A stretch of 8,711 bases of DNA from Desulfobacterales bacterium (lineage in GTDB: Bacteria; Desulfobacterota; Desulfobacteria; Desulfobacterales; JAUCGF01): positions 1-8,711 of the forward strand of contig JAOZRC010000194.1 of NCBI GenBank assembly GCA_029940345.1, read 5' to 3'. Below, piece after piece: positions 1 through 5,966 of this stretch. How positions within the stretch are numbered: the stretch's first letter is position 1; each line of letters begins with the position of its first letter. A program made the position numbers and the translations under genes. The notes beneath the pieces are model-generated. The model saw nothing but the letters and a program-made list of their open reading frames with translations, did no database searches and was not told where the DNA came from.

Positions 1-21
1 CGTTCCTCAACCCAACCTACG
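1..21. repeat. Partial dispersed palindromic intergenic repeat (right arm)
   Basis: The first 21 bases read CGTTCCTCAACCCAACCTACG. From memory, this matches the loop and right arm of a palindromic intergenic element found in many bacterial genomes. In that element a TGTTGGGTTT-like left arm pairs with AACCCAACC. The left arm would lie just upstream of base 1, so only half is visible and the palindrome cannot be confirmed here. Elements of this kind are REP-like and often mobilised by REP-associated tyrosine transposases; none is encoded in this window. Confidence 0.5.
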
Positions 22-87
22 ACTGCATTTAGTGTCCCAGCTTATGCTGGTAGCCTAATTTGGAATTTAAGATAAAGTGGGTGTTTA

Positions 88-744
88 ATGACAAAAGAAA
101 AACAATATATTATCGACGAATTTAAGATTGAAGAATCATGGCGGTTGTTTAAAATAATGGGTGAATTTGTTACCGGCGTGGAAGCGCTCCATGAAATCGG
201 TCCCGCTGTCAGTTTTTTTGGCTCGGCCCGAATCACCCCTGACAATCCTGTTTATAAAAAAACCGAACAGATTGCCGCACAGTTTGCCAAAAACAACTTT
301 GCAGTTATCACGGGCGGTGGCGGCGGTGTCATGGAAGCGGCCAACAAAGGGGCTGCGGATGCCGGCGGCGCTTCTGTCGGACTCAATATCAACCTTCCCA
401 TGGAGCAGAAACCCAATCCGTACGCCAATATCCAACTTGACTTCAATTATTTTTTCATCCGCAAAGTGATGTTTGTCAAATATGCCTCCGCTTACGTGGT
501 TATGCCGGGCGGATTTGGCACGCTGGATGAACTGTTTGAAGCGATCACGCTGATTCAAACCCTCCGTATTCGCAAGTTTCCCATTATTCTTTGCGATACA
601 AAGCATTGGTCCGGACTCGTAAAATGGATTCAGGACCGTTTGCTATCCGAAAAGCTGATTTCACTCGCTGATCTTGATATCATCCAAATCATAGATCAAC
701 CCGAAGATGTGGTGAGTACGATCAAACGGATTGTGGTTTTGTAG
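88..744 (+). CDS. LOG family protein (TIGR00730-type nucleotide 5'-monophosphate phosphoribohydrolase)
   Basis: This 218-residue cytoplasmic Rossmann-fold protein belongs to the LOG (lysine decarboxylase-like, 'Lonely guy') family. Members cleave nucleoside 5'-monophosphates to a free base and ribose 5-phosphate, either for cytokinin activation or for purine nucleotide salvage. The hallmark PGGFGTLDE motif is at residues 140-148, with the family's catalytic Glu at 148. The conserved RK pair of the FFIRKVMF segment is at 125-126, and the nucleotide-binding glycine loop is at 76-80. That loop reads GGGGG where GGGPG is usual, so Gly79 replaces Pro. The N-terminal IDEFKIEESWRLF stretch and the full length are typical of the family. 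The ATG is preceded by a weak Shine-Dalgarno-like AAAGTGGGTG at 74-83. A probable terminator separates the gene from the transporter operon, so it is likely transcribed alone. The older label 'lysine decarboxylase' should not be used. Family is confident; the exact substrate is unknown. Confidence 0.93.
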   Translation: MTKEKQYIIDEFKIEESWRLFKIMGEFVTGVEALHEIGPAVSFFGSARITPDNPVYKKTEQIAAQFAKNNFAVITGGGGGVMEAANKGAADAGGASVGLNINLPMEQKPNPYANIQLDFNYFFIRKVMFVKYASAYVVMPGGFGTLDELFEAITLIQTLRIRKFPIILCDTKHWSGLVKWIQDRLLSEKLISLADLDIIQIIDQPEDVVSTIKRIVVL

Positions 745-757
745 TTTTGTGGTTTTG
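731..757 (+). repeat. Octamer tandem repeat across the LOG gene stop codon
   Basis: Three 8-base units, TTGTGGTT, TTGTAGTT and TTGTGGTT, sit at 731-738, 739-746 and 747-754, followed by a partial TTG. The stop codon TAG (742-744) lies inside the middle unit, so the repeat encodes the protein's last residues (VVL) and continues into the 3' flank. Its last unit can pair partly with CAAAACGCCA at 773-782. Confidence 0.6.
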
Positions 758-769
758 ACCCATAATCAG

Positions 770-789
770 TGGCAAAACGCCAATTTTTT
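770..789 (+). terminator. Probable short rho-independent terminator after the LOG gene
   Basis: The perfect 4-bp stem TGGC/GCCA (770-773 with 779-782) encloses the loop AAAAC and is followed after one base by six T residues (784-789). A longer, bulged alternative pairs TGGTTTTG (750-757) with CAAAACGCCA (773-782). The stem is short, so termination may be partial. Its position, 25-45 bp after the stop codon and just before a candidate promoter, supports the call. Confidence 0.45.
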
Positions 790-790
790 C

Positions 791-819
791 TTGACTAAAC
801 CTGAAATATCAAATATATG
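791..819 (+). promoter_or_regulatory. Candidate sigma70 promoter for the transporter operon
   Basis: TTGACT (791-796, 5/6 match to the -35 box) is separated by exactly 17 bp from TATATG (814-819, 4/6 match to the -10 box). Initiation near base 826 would give a leader of about 200 nt before the livG-type start. It directly follows the probable terminator of the upstream gene and is the best hexamer pair I found by eye in the 745-1026 gap. AT-rich DNA yields chance matches, so confidence is moderate. Confidence 0.4.
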
Positions 820-839
820 GGCATTTACGTTATGAATGA

Positions 840-852
840 TGTTCAGAGAACA
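840..852. promoter_or_regulatory. Perfect 13-bp palindrome, possible operator
   Basis: TGTTC-AGA-GAACA is a perfect inverted repeat with 5-bp arms and a 3-bp centre. It lies about 14-26 bp downstream of the start point predicted from the 791-819 promoter, a position where a bound repressor could block transcription. No regulator gene is visible in the window, and I cannot assign the site to a known regulator family. The rest of 745-1026 holds only a second small palindrome (TGATAATCA, 924-932) and no supported gene. Confidence 0.3.
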
Positions 853-1011
853 AAGCCAAGAGACTATACTTAGCATCGTCATAAACTGAATTTTTAATGA
901 ATAGTTCACCGCAGGGGCCTAAATGATAATCAAACTCTGATTCGCATGGTGACACTTAATTAAATACAGATAAACAAAGTTGATTTAGGGCTATGTATAG
1001 AGGGTGTGTGA

Positions 1012-1017
1012 AGGGAG
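1012..1017 (+). promoter_or_regulatory. Ribosome binding site that sets the TTG start of the livG-type gene
   Basis: AGGGAG at 1012-1017 lies 9 bases upstream of TTG 1027. The next in-frame ATG (residue 25) falls inside the first conserved beta strand of the ATPase and would truncate the fold, so the TTG is preferred. Confidence 0.7.
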
Positions 1018-1026
1018 ATTTAAATT

Positions 1027-1860
1027 TTGGTTAGCGATACGAACAAGCTCAAGGAGCAAACGGAAGAAGAGATTCTGCTGGAATTAAGAGATGTTGAGAT
1101 GTATTTCGGTAAAGTTTGTGCGTTGACAGGCGTTAATCTTAAAATCCGCAAAGGCGAGATTCATTCCGTCATCGGACCGAATGGCGCCGGTAAAACCGTG
1201 ATGATGAACATCATTAACGGTCTGTATCGCCCGCAAAAGGGCGATATTTTTTTTAAAGGTAAGAGAATTAACCGCATCAGGCCGTATCAACGCGCGAAGA
1301 TGGGTATGGCCCGCACTTTCCAGAAGGTTGAGGTGTTCGGTGGCATGACGGTTTTGGACAATATCCGTTTGGGCCGCCACACCCACTATACATCGGGCAT
1401 TTTCAGCGGATCTGTTTATGCTGGTAAAACCCGCCGTGAAGAGATTAAGCACCGCACGTTTATCGAAGAAGAAATTATTGATCTGCTAGAGATCGAATCG
1501 ATTCGCGATCATCCGGTGGGGATGCTTCCCTACGGGTTGCAAAAACGGGTGGAACTGGGACGCGCCCTGGCGCTGGAACCGGATCTGCTGATTCTGGATG
1601 AGCCTTTGGCCGGTTTAAACCTCGAAGAAGTGGAGGATATGGCGCGCTTCATTTTAGATGTCAATGAAGAGAAGCGCTGGAAAGTCACCTGTCTCTTGGT
1701 GGAGCATGATATGGGCGTGGTCATGGACCTTTCCGATCATGTGTTTGTGCTGAATTTCGGCAATACGATTATAGACGGCACACCCAAAGAGGTTCAGGAT
1801 AATCCCGAAGTGATTAAAGCATATCTGGGGGAAGAGGATTTATATGCGACAAGAAGATAG
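1027..1860 (+). CDS. livG: LIV/HAAT-type ABC transporter ATP-binding protein, LivG-like
   Basis: This 277-residue cytoplasmic ATPase is one of the two ATP-hydrolysing subunits of a LIV/HAAT-type importer. Walker A is GPNGAGKT at 50-57, followed by Val58 where Thr or Ser is usual. The Q-loop Gln is at 99 (RTFQ). The signature helix LPYGLQKRVELGRAL (167-181) is the LivG form of LSGGQ. Walker B LLILDEP is at 187-193, the D-loop AGLN at 195-198 and the H-loop His at 227. Before the ATPase core are about 17 charged residues. The start is TTG with AGGGAG 9 bases upstream. The gene opens the operon, and its last 17 bases overlap the acyl-CoA ligase gene, which implies translational coupling. All catalytic motifs are present, so it should be active. 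LivG is a family-level name; the transported substrate is probably not a branched-chain amino acid, given the embedded ligase. Confidence 0.94.
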   Translation: MVSDTNKLKEQTEEEILLELRDVEMYFGKVCALTGVNLKIRKGEIHSVIGPNGAGKTVMMNIINGLYRPQKGDIFFKGKRINRIRPYQRAKMGMARTFQKVEVFGGMTVLDNIRLGRHTHYTSGIFSGSVYAGKTRREEIKHRTFIEEEIIDLLEIESIRDHPVGMLPYGLQKRVELGRALALEPDLLILDEPLAGLNLEEVEDMARFILDVNEEKRWKVTCLLVEHDMGVVMDLSDHVFVLNFGNTIIDGTPKEVQDNPEVIKAYLGEEDLYATRR

Positions 1861-3781
1861 GAAGGACGCCCCTGTTACCGAAATTTCCGATGATCTGACG
1901 ATTCCTAAGCTGTTTTTGGAAAAAGCCGGCGTTTACGGTGACCGGGTGGCCATGCGGGAAAAAGAGTTCGGTATCTGGTGTCCCATTACCTGGCAGGACT
2001 ATTTAAACAATGTGAAATATATTTCATTAGGGCTTATCAGTCTCGGCCTGCAACCCGGGGACAAAGTTTCCATGATTGGCGATAATCGGCCGGAAGGTCT
2101 GTGGGCCGAGATGGCCGCCCTTTGCGCCGGCGGCGTGGGCGTATGGCTGTTCCAGGACTGCCTGATCGAAGAGGTCAAATATATCCTTGACCATTCTGAC
2201 ACCAAATTTTTATTTGGCGAGGGGCAGGAGGAGGTCGACAAGGCGCTTAGTATTATTAACGAGTGCCCCAAATTAAAAAAGATTATCTGGGATGACCCCA
2301 AGGGAATGCGCAATTATGATCAGGATTGCCTGATCAGCCTGAAAGAGGTTCAACAGTTAGGGCGTGAACTGGAAAAAAAGAATCCGGGGCGGTTCGAGGA
2401 AAACATTAACGCTGCTAAAGGCGAAGATGTCGCCCTCCTGTTTTATACGTCCGGTACCACCTCGCTTCCCAAAGGCGCGCTGTTGTCCCATAACAACATG
2501 CTTACCATGGGGCAGCATCTGATGACGGTGGACCCGTGCAAGGAAACGGATGACTATGTGTCATATCTGCCTTATGCCTGGATCGGCGAACAGATGATGT
2601 CCATTTCATGCGGTCTCCAGATTGGCTATACGTTGAATTTTCCCGAAAGCCCTGAAACGGCTAAGGAAAACATCAGGGAAATTGGCCCGCATGTCATGTT
2701 CGCCCCGCCGCGTATGTATGAAGAGATGACTCGCTCGGTGCAGGTGAAATACCTTGACGCCACCTGGATCAAGCGTAAAATGTATGAGCTTGCCACCAAA
2801 ATCGGCTATCATGTGGCCAATCTGAAATTCGATAAAAAACCGGTGCCTTTCTACTGGTGCTTTTTGGAATGGTTAGCTCTCATTACCGTCCAAAAAAAAT
2901 TAAAAGATCATCTGGGGCTGTCGCGGGTGCGCAATGCTTACACTGGCGGCGCGGCCATGGGGCCGGATCATTTTCGCTTTTTTCATGCGCTGGGCGTAAA
3001 TCTTAAACAAATTTACGGGCAAACCGAAGTTGCCGGCATATCCGTGGTTCATCGCAGTGGCGATATCAAATTTGACACCGTTGGCCATCCGATTCCGGGC
3101 ACTGAAATCAAAATAACCGATGATGGCGAGATTATCACGAAAAGTTCGTCGGTCTTCCTGGGATATTATAAAAATCCCGAAGCCACTGCCGAAGCGCTTA
3201 AAGACGGATGGCTCTATTCGGATGATAAAGGCTTTATTGATGATGACGGTCACTTGGTGGTGTTCGACCGCACCAAAGATGTTTTTACGTTGCGAGATGG
3301 GCGTCCGTTCTCGCCCCAATATCTTGAAACGCGTCTGAAATTCAGTCCGTATGTGAAAGATGCCTGGGTGGTCGGTGATAATTTGGACTATGTCACCGCA
3401 GTCTTGTGCATCGATTATGCCGTGGTGGGCAAATGGGCAGATGAAAACAAACTGAATTACACCAGCTATACAGAGCTTTCCCAAAAACCGGAAGTTTATG
3501 ATTTGGTGGGTAAACAGATTCAAACAGCCAATCAGGATCTCCCCGATTCCGCCAAAGTGGGCAAGTTTGTCAATTTATATAAGGAGTTTGATGCGGATGA
3601 CGACGAACTCACCCGTACTCGTAAACTGCGACGCGCTTTTGTGGAAAAAAGGTACAAGGAAATTCTGGATGCCCTATACAGTGATGTGGATTCGGTTCAT
3701 ATTGACACCACGATTAAATATGAAGATGGACGTGAAGCACATATCAAAACCGATTTACACATCCAAAAAGTGAAAAGTTAG
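1844..3781 (+). CDS. AMP-forming acyl-CoA ligase (long-chain/FadD15-like) embedded in the ABC transporter operon
   Basis: This 645-residue ANL-superfamily enzyme is predicted to activate a carboxylic acid to an acyl-AMP and then to its CoA thioester. The ATP-binding loop YTSGTTSLPKG spans 201-211, with Ser207 at the common Gly position, a tolerated variant. The adenine-binding YGQTE is at 391-395. The ribose-binding Asp is at 461 within GWLYSDDKG, where GWxxTGDxG is usual, so Asp460 replaces the motif Gly. The hinge DRTKDV is at 475-480. The probable adenylation Lys is 594 in ELTRTRKLRR. A tail of about 35 residues (around 611-645, containing IKYEDGREAHIKTDLHI) extends past the usual end, and I recall a similar tail in related transporter-linked ligases. 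ATG 1844 has a GGGGGAAGAGG-type ribosome site ending 6 bases upstream, inside livG. The overall class resembles long-chain or bubblegum-type synthetases, but aromatic or other acids are possible. The position suggests coupled uptake and activation. Confidence 0.92.
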   Translation: MRQEDRKDAPVTEISDDLTIPKLFLEKAGVYGDRVAMREKEFGIWCPITWQDYLNNVKYISLGLISLGLQPGDKVSMIGDNRPEGLWAEMAALCAGGVGVWLFQDCLIEEVKYILDHSDTKFLFGEGQEEVDKALSIINECPKLKKIIWDDPKGMRNYDQDCLISLKEVQQLGRELEKKNPGRFEENINAAKGEDVALLFYTSGTTSLPKGALLSHNNMLTMGQHLMTVDPCKETDDYVSYLPYAWIGEQMMSISCGLQIGYTLNFPESPETAKENIREIGPHVMFAPPRMYEEMTRSVQVKYLDATWIKRKMYELATKIGYHVANLKFDKKPVPFYWCFLEWLALITVQKKLKDHLGLSRVRNAYTGGAAMGPDHFRFFHALGVNLKQIYGQTEVAGISVVHRSGDIKFDTVGHPIPGTEIKITDDGEIITKSSSVFLGYYKNPEATAEALKDGWLYSDDKGFIDDDGHLVVFDRTKDVFTLRDGRPFSPQYLETRLKFSPYVKDAWVVGDNLDYVTAVLCIDYAVVGKWADENKLNYTSYTELSQKPEVYDLVGKQIQTANQDLPDSAKVGKFVNLYKEFDADDDELTRTRKLRRAFVEKRYKEILDALYSDVDSVHIDTTIKYEDGREAHIKTDLHIQKVKS

Positions 3782-3813
3782 TGAATCAACACGATTTCAT
3801 TGCAATGTGAGAT

Positions 3814-3848
3814 AACTTGTAACTTGACACTTTAAACTTGACACTTTC
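3814..3848 (+). repeat. Heptamer repeat array upstream of the livH-type gene
   Basis: Five consecutive 7-base units fill the 79-bp gap just before the ribosome site: AACTTGT, AACTTGA, CACTTTA, AACTTGA and CACTTTC. The last four form a near-perfect 14-bp tandem duplication (3821-3834 and 3835-3848). Each copy contains TTGACA, but no -10 box lies at a suitable distance, so I do not call a promoter. Confidence 0.65.
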
Positions 3849-3860
3849 GAGGAGAACATA

Positions 3861-4745
3861 ATGGAACTATTTGCTATGACGCTGGTGACAGGAATTATGG
3901 TGGGCGGCATCTATGCGCTGGTGGCGTTGGGATGGGTGCTGATCTACAAATGCTCCGGCGTTTTAAATTTGGCCATGGGTGAAATGACCCTTATTGGCGC
4001 GTATGTTTCCTTAACCTTTTACAGCATGGGCGTTCCCTTTTTACTGGCGCTTCTGTTTTCATTAATTATTGGCTTTATCCTGGGAATTTTAACGGAACGG
4101 ATTTTTTTGGATAAGCTGATCGGTGAACCGGTTTTATCGGTTATAATGGTAACTGTGGGGCTGTCCTTCTTTTTTAAAGGGTGCGTGGAACTTATTTGGA
4201 GTACGGATACAAAGGTGTTTAACCCGCCTGTCTTTTCAATTGAACCGATTAAATTCGGCTCCATTATCATAGGAGAAGTGTATTTATGGAGCTTTGTCGC
4301 AGCGATTGTCTTGCTGGTAATTTTTGTCTGTTTCTTTAAATACACACGCTGGGGACTGGCAATGCAGGCCTGTGCCGATGATGAAATGGCGGCCTTGTCT
4401 ATCGGCGTGAGTGCCCGTTTTGTATATGCCGCGGCGTGGGCCATCGCTTTTATGGCTGCCGGCGTCGGCGGCACGTTGCTTGGTAATATCAACGGCCTGA
4501 ACATATCCGTGGGTTATCTCGGACTGCTGGTGTTGCCGGCGGTTGTGTTGGGCGGACTGAATTCGGTGCCCGGTGCAATTGTGGGCGGTATCGCTATCGG
4601 TGTCTTACAAAACCTTAGCGGGGTTTATCTGGACCGTTATTTTCCCGGAGCCGTCAAAGATATTGCCCCGTTTGTTTTTATGGCGATTTTCTTGCTCTTT
4701 AAACCTTACGGATTATGGGGTTGGGAGCGTATTGAGCGCGTTTAG
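3861..4745 (+). CDS. livH: LIV/HAAT-type ABC transporter permease, LivH-like
   Basis: This 294-residue inner-membrane permease should form the translocation path together with the LivM-like subunit. The N-terminal signature of the family is clear: GGIYALVALGWVLIYKCSG followed by the VLNLAMGEMTLIGAY segment (15-48). About eight hydrophobic spans can be seen, roughly at 8-29, 42-56, 58-78, 90-110, 140-160, 186-208, 218-250 and 268-282. The cytoplasmic coupling loop that contacts the ATPases lies near TRWGLAMQACADDEMAALSIG (162-182), in the place of the typical GxAxRAxAxNPExAxxxGI. The length is normal for LivH. The ATG has GAGGAG (3849-3854) 6 bases upstream. The gene sits 79 bp after the ligase and 38 bp before the LivM-like gene. 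The family assignment is secure; the substrate cannot be read from the permease. Confidence 0.94.
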   Translation: MELFAMTLVTGIMVGGIYALVALGWVLIYKCSGVLNLAMGEMTLIGAYVSLTFYSMGVPFLLALLFSLIIGFILGILTERIFLDKLIGEPVLSVIMVTVGLSFFFKGCVELIWSTDTKVFNPPVFSIEPIKFGSIIIGEVYLWSFVAAIVLLVIFVCFFKYTRWGLAMQACADDEMAALSIGVSARFVYAAAWAIAFMAAGVGGTLLGNINGLNISVGYLGLLVLPAVVLGGLNSVPGAIVGGIAIGVLQNLSGVYLDRYFPGAVKDIAPFVFMAIFLLFKPYGLWGWERIERV

Positions 4746-4783
4746 AAATTTAAAAACCATTTATATATAACGGAGTCGGATTT

Positions 4784-5884
4784 ATGTCAACAACTTTTCT
4801 TCCTTGCGGTGATTACCACCAAACCTATGCCGAAGACCATGCATGGTTTCAGACAAAATTTATCAAAGGCAAGATGATTGCCCTTTTCCTGGTTCTATTC
4901 GTTTTTATCCCTATGTTTGCCGGTGATTACTGGATCAGTGTTTTTAATATGGTGGGTTATACGATCCTAGGCGCTTTGGGGGTGCAACTGCTGATCGGTT
5001 ACTGCGGCCAGTTGACGCTCGGCCATGGCGCTTTTATTGCCGTGGGTGCTTACACCAGTACGTTGCTAATTTTGGAGTTTCCCTGGCCTGAGTTTATGAT
5101 TAACCTCGGGTTGGCCTATCCGGTCAGTATTTTTATCGCCGGAATCATGGCGGGCCTGTTCAGTGTTTTGTTCGGACTGCCGTCGGCCCGGGTGAAGGGA
5201 TTCTACCTGATCCTGACAACCATGGCGGCCCAGTTCATTCTCGTTGATTTCGTTATCACCCAATACGTCAGTCAGATCGGTGGCCGCGGACAAGCTTTTT
5301 CCCTTCCGCCCGGCACGATGAAAATAGGTCCTTGGGTGATTGACAATAATTATAAAGTCTATTTTTTCATGCTTATCCTGGTGATATTGTCCTGTATCAT
5401 TATCGCTAATCTCGTGCGTACGCGCGTGGGCCGGGCTTGGGTGGCGATTCGCGATAATGATATTTCCGCCGAAGTCATGGGAATCAATGTCATCAAATAT
5501 AAACTGCTGGCCTTTTTTGTCGCCGGTTTTATTGGCGGAATCACCGGGTCATTTTGGATCAGCAATCTGGCAGCCATCAGCCCGGAACATTTCCCGTGGT
5601 TTCTATCACTCTGGCTTGTGGGTGTCATTTTGATCGGCGGAGTCGGTTCCATTCATGGCGCTATTTTCGGTTCATTATTTATGGTGGTTATCATGGAGGT
5701 TTTACAACTTGCCATTATACCAATGGCCGATACCTATCCAAAATTACTCATGGATTTTCTGTTTATTAAGGAAGCCACTTTTGGTCTGGCTATTTGCGGG
5801 TTTATCATCTTTGAACCCAACGGCATGGCGTACCGCTGGTGGCAAATTAAAAACTATTTCAATTTATGGCCCTTTTCATATTAG
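4784..5884 (+). CDS. livM: LIV/HAAT-type ABC transporter permease, LivM-like
   Basis: This 366-residue inner-membrane permease is the partner of the LivH-like subunit. The diagnostic GYCGQLTLGHGAFIAVGAY segment is at 72-90 and the ATPase-contacting loop RVGRAWVAIRDNDISAEVMG at 214-233. Hydrophobic spans alternate from about residue 30 to 345. Two ends are extended: a polar N-terminal stretch of about 29 residues containing CGDYHQTYAEDHAWF (8-22), and a C-terminal segment ending NYFNLWPFSY. From memory both ends recur in LivM proteins from operons that also carry an acyl-CoA ligase. The ATG has GGAG (4772-4775) 8 bases upstream. The gene follows the LivH-like gene after 38 bp and lies in the same transcript by spacing. 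Confidence 0.94.
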   Translation: MSTTFLPCGDYHQTYAEDHAWFQTKFIKGKMIALFLVLFVFIPMFAGDYWISVFNMVGYTILGALGVQLLIGYCGQLTLGHGAFIAVGAYTSTLLILEFPWPEFMINLGLAYPVSIFIAGIMAGLFSVLFGLPSARVKGFYLILTTMAAQFILVDFVITQYVSQIGGRGQAFSLPPGTMKIGPWVIDNNYKVYFFMLILVILSCIIIANLVRTRVGRAWVAIRDNDISAEVMGINVIKYKLLAFFVAGFIGGITGSFWISNLAAISPEHFPWFLSLWLVGVILIGGVGSIHGAIFGSLFMVVIMEVLQLAIIPMADTYPKLLMDFLFIKEATFGLAICGFIIFEPNGMAYRWWQIKNYFNLWPFSY

Positions 5885-5932
5885 AAAGGAGGTGCAATAG
5901 ATTTTGGGAAACAGTTTGGCAATTTCAGGAGG
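5885..5932 (+). promoter_or_regulatory. Two orphan Shine-Dalgarno sequences before the binding-protein gene
   Basis: AAAGGAGGTG (near-perfect anti-SD complement, 5885-5894) and CAGGAGG (5926-5932) lie in the 82-bp gap, both distinct from the AAGGGAG (5954-5960) that serves the ATG at 5967. Neither is followed by an ATG or GTG at good spacing. The first lies 11 bases before TTG 5904, which opens a 16-codon frame ending in TAA at 5952-5954. Confidence 0.45.
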
Positions 5933-5966
5933 CAAAATACTAAATTTTAATTAAAGGGAGAAAACA

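Noticed and set aside
37..50. Small hairpin CCAGC-TTAT-GCTGG upstream of the LOG gene
   Set aside because: The 5-bp perfect stem has no T-run on either strand and no recognisable role. It may be chance or part of repeat-derived DNA.
136..606. Long antisense open frame inside the LOG gene
   Set aside because: It has no recognisable domain and lies opposite a clear family member; it is a shadow of the coding strand.
817..873. 18-codon frame starting at ATG in the 745-1026 gap
   Set aside because: There is no ribosome binding site upstream, it overlaps the candidate -10 box, and the peptide is unremarkable.
2900..3523. Antisense open frame of about 207 codons inside the ligase gene
   Set aside because: Composition and lack of motifs fit a shadow of the ligase coding sequence; no ribosome site or context supports it.
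3824..3843. Two perfect TTGACA boxes as promoters for the livH-type gene
   Set aside because: They are by-products of the heptamer repeat. The only -10-like sequence (CATAAT, 3857-3862) is 13 or 27 bp away and overlaps the ATG.
4019..4504. Antisense open frame of about 161 codons inside the livH-type gene
   Set aside because: It is opposite a conserved membrane protein gene, and no family is recognisable.
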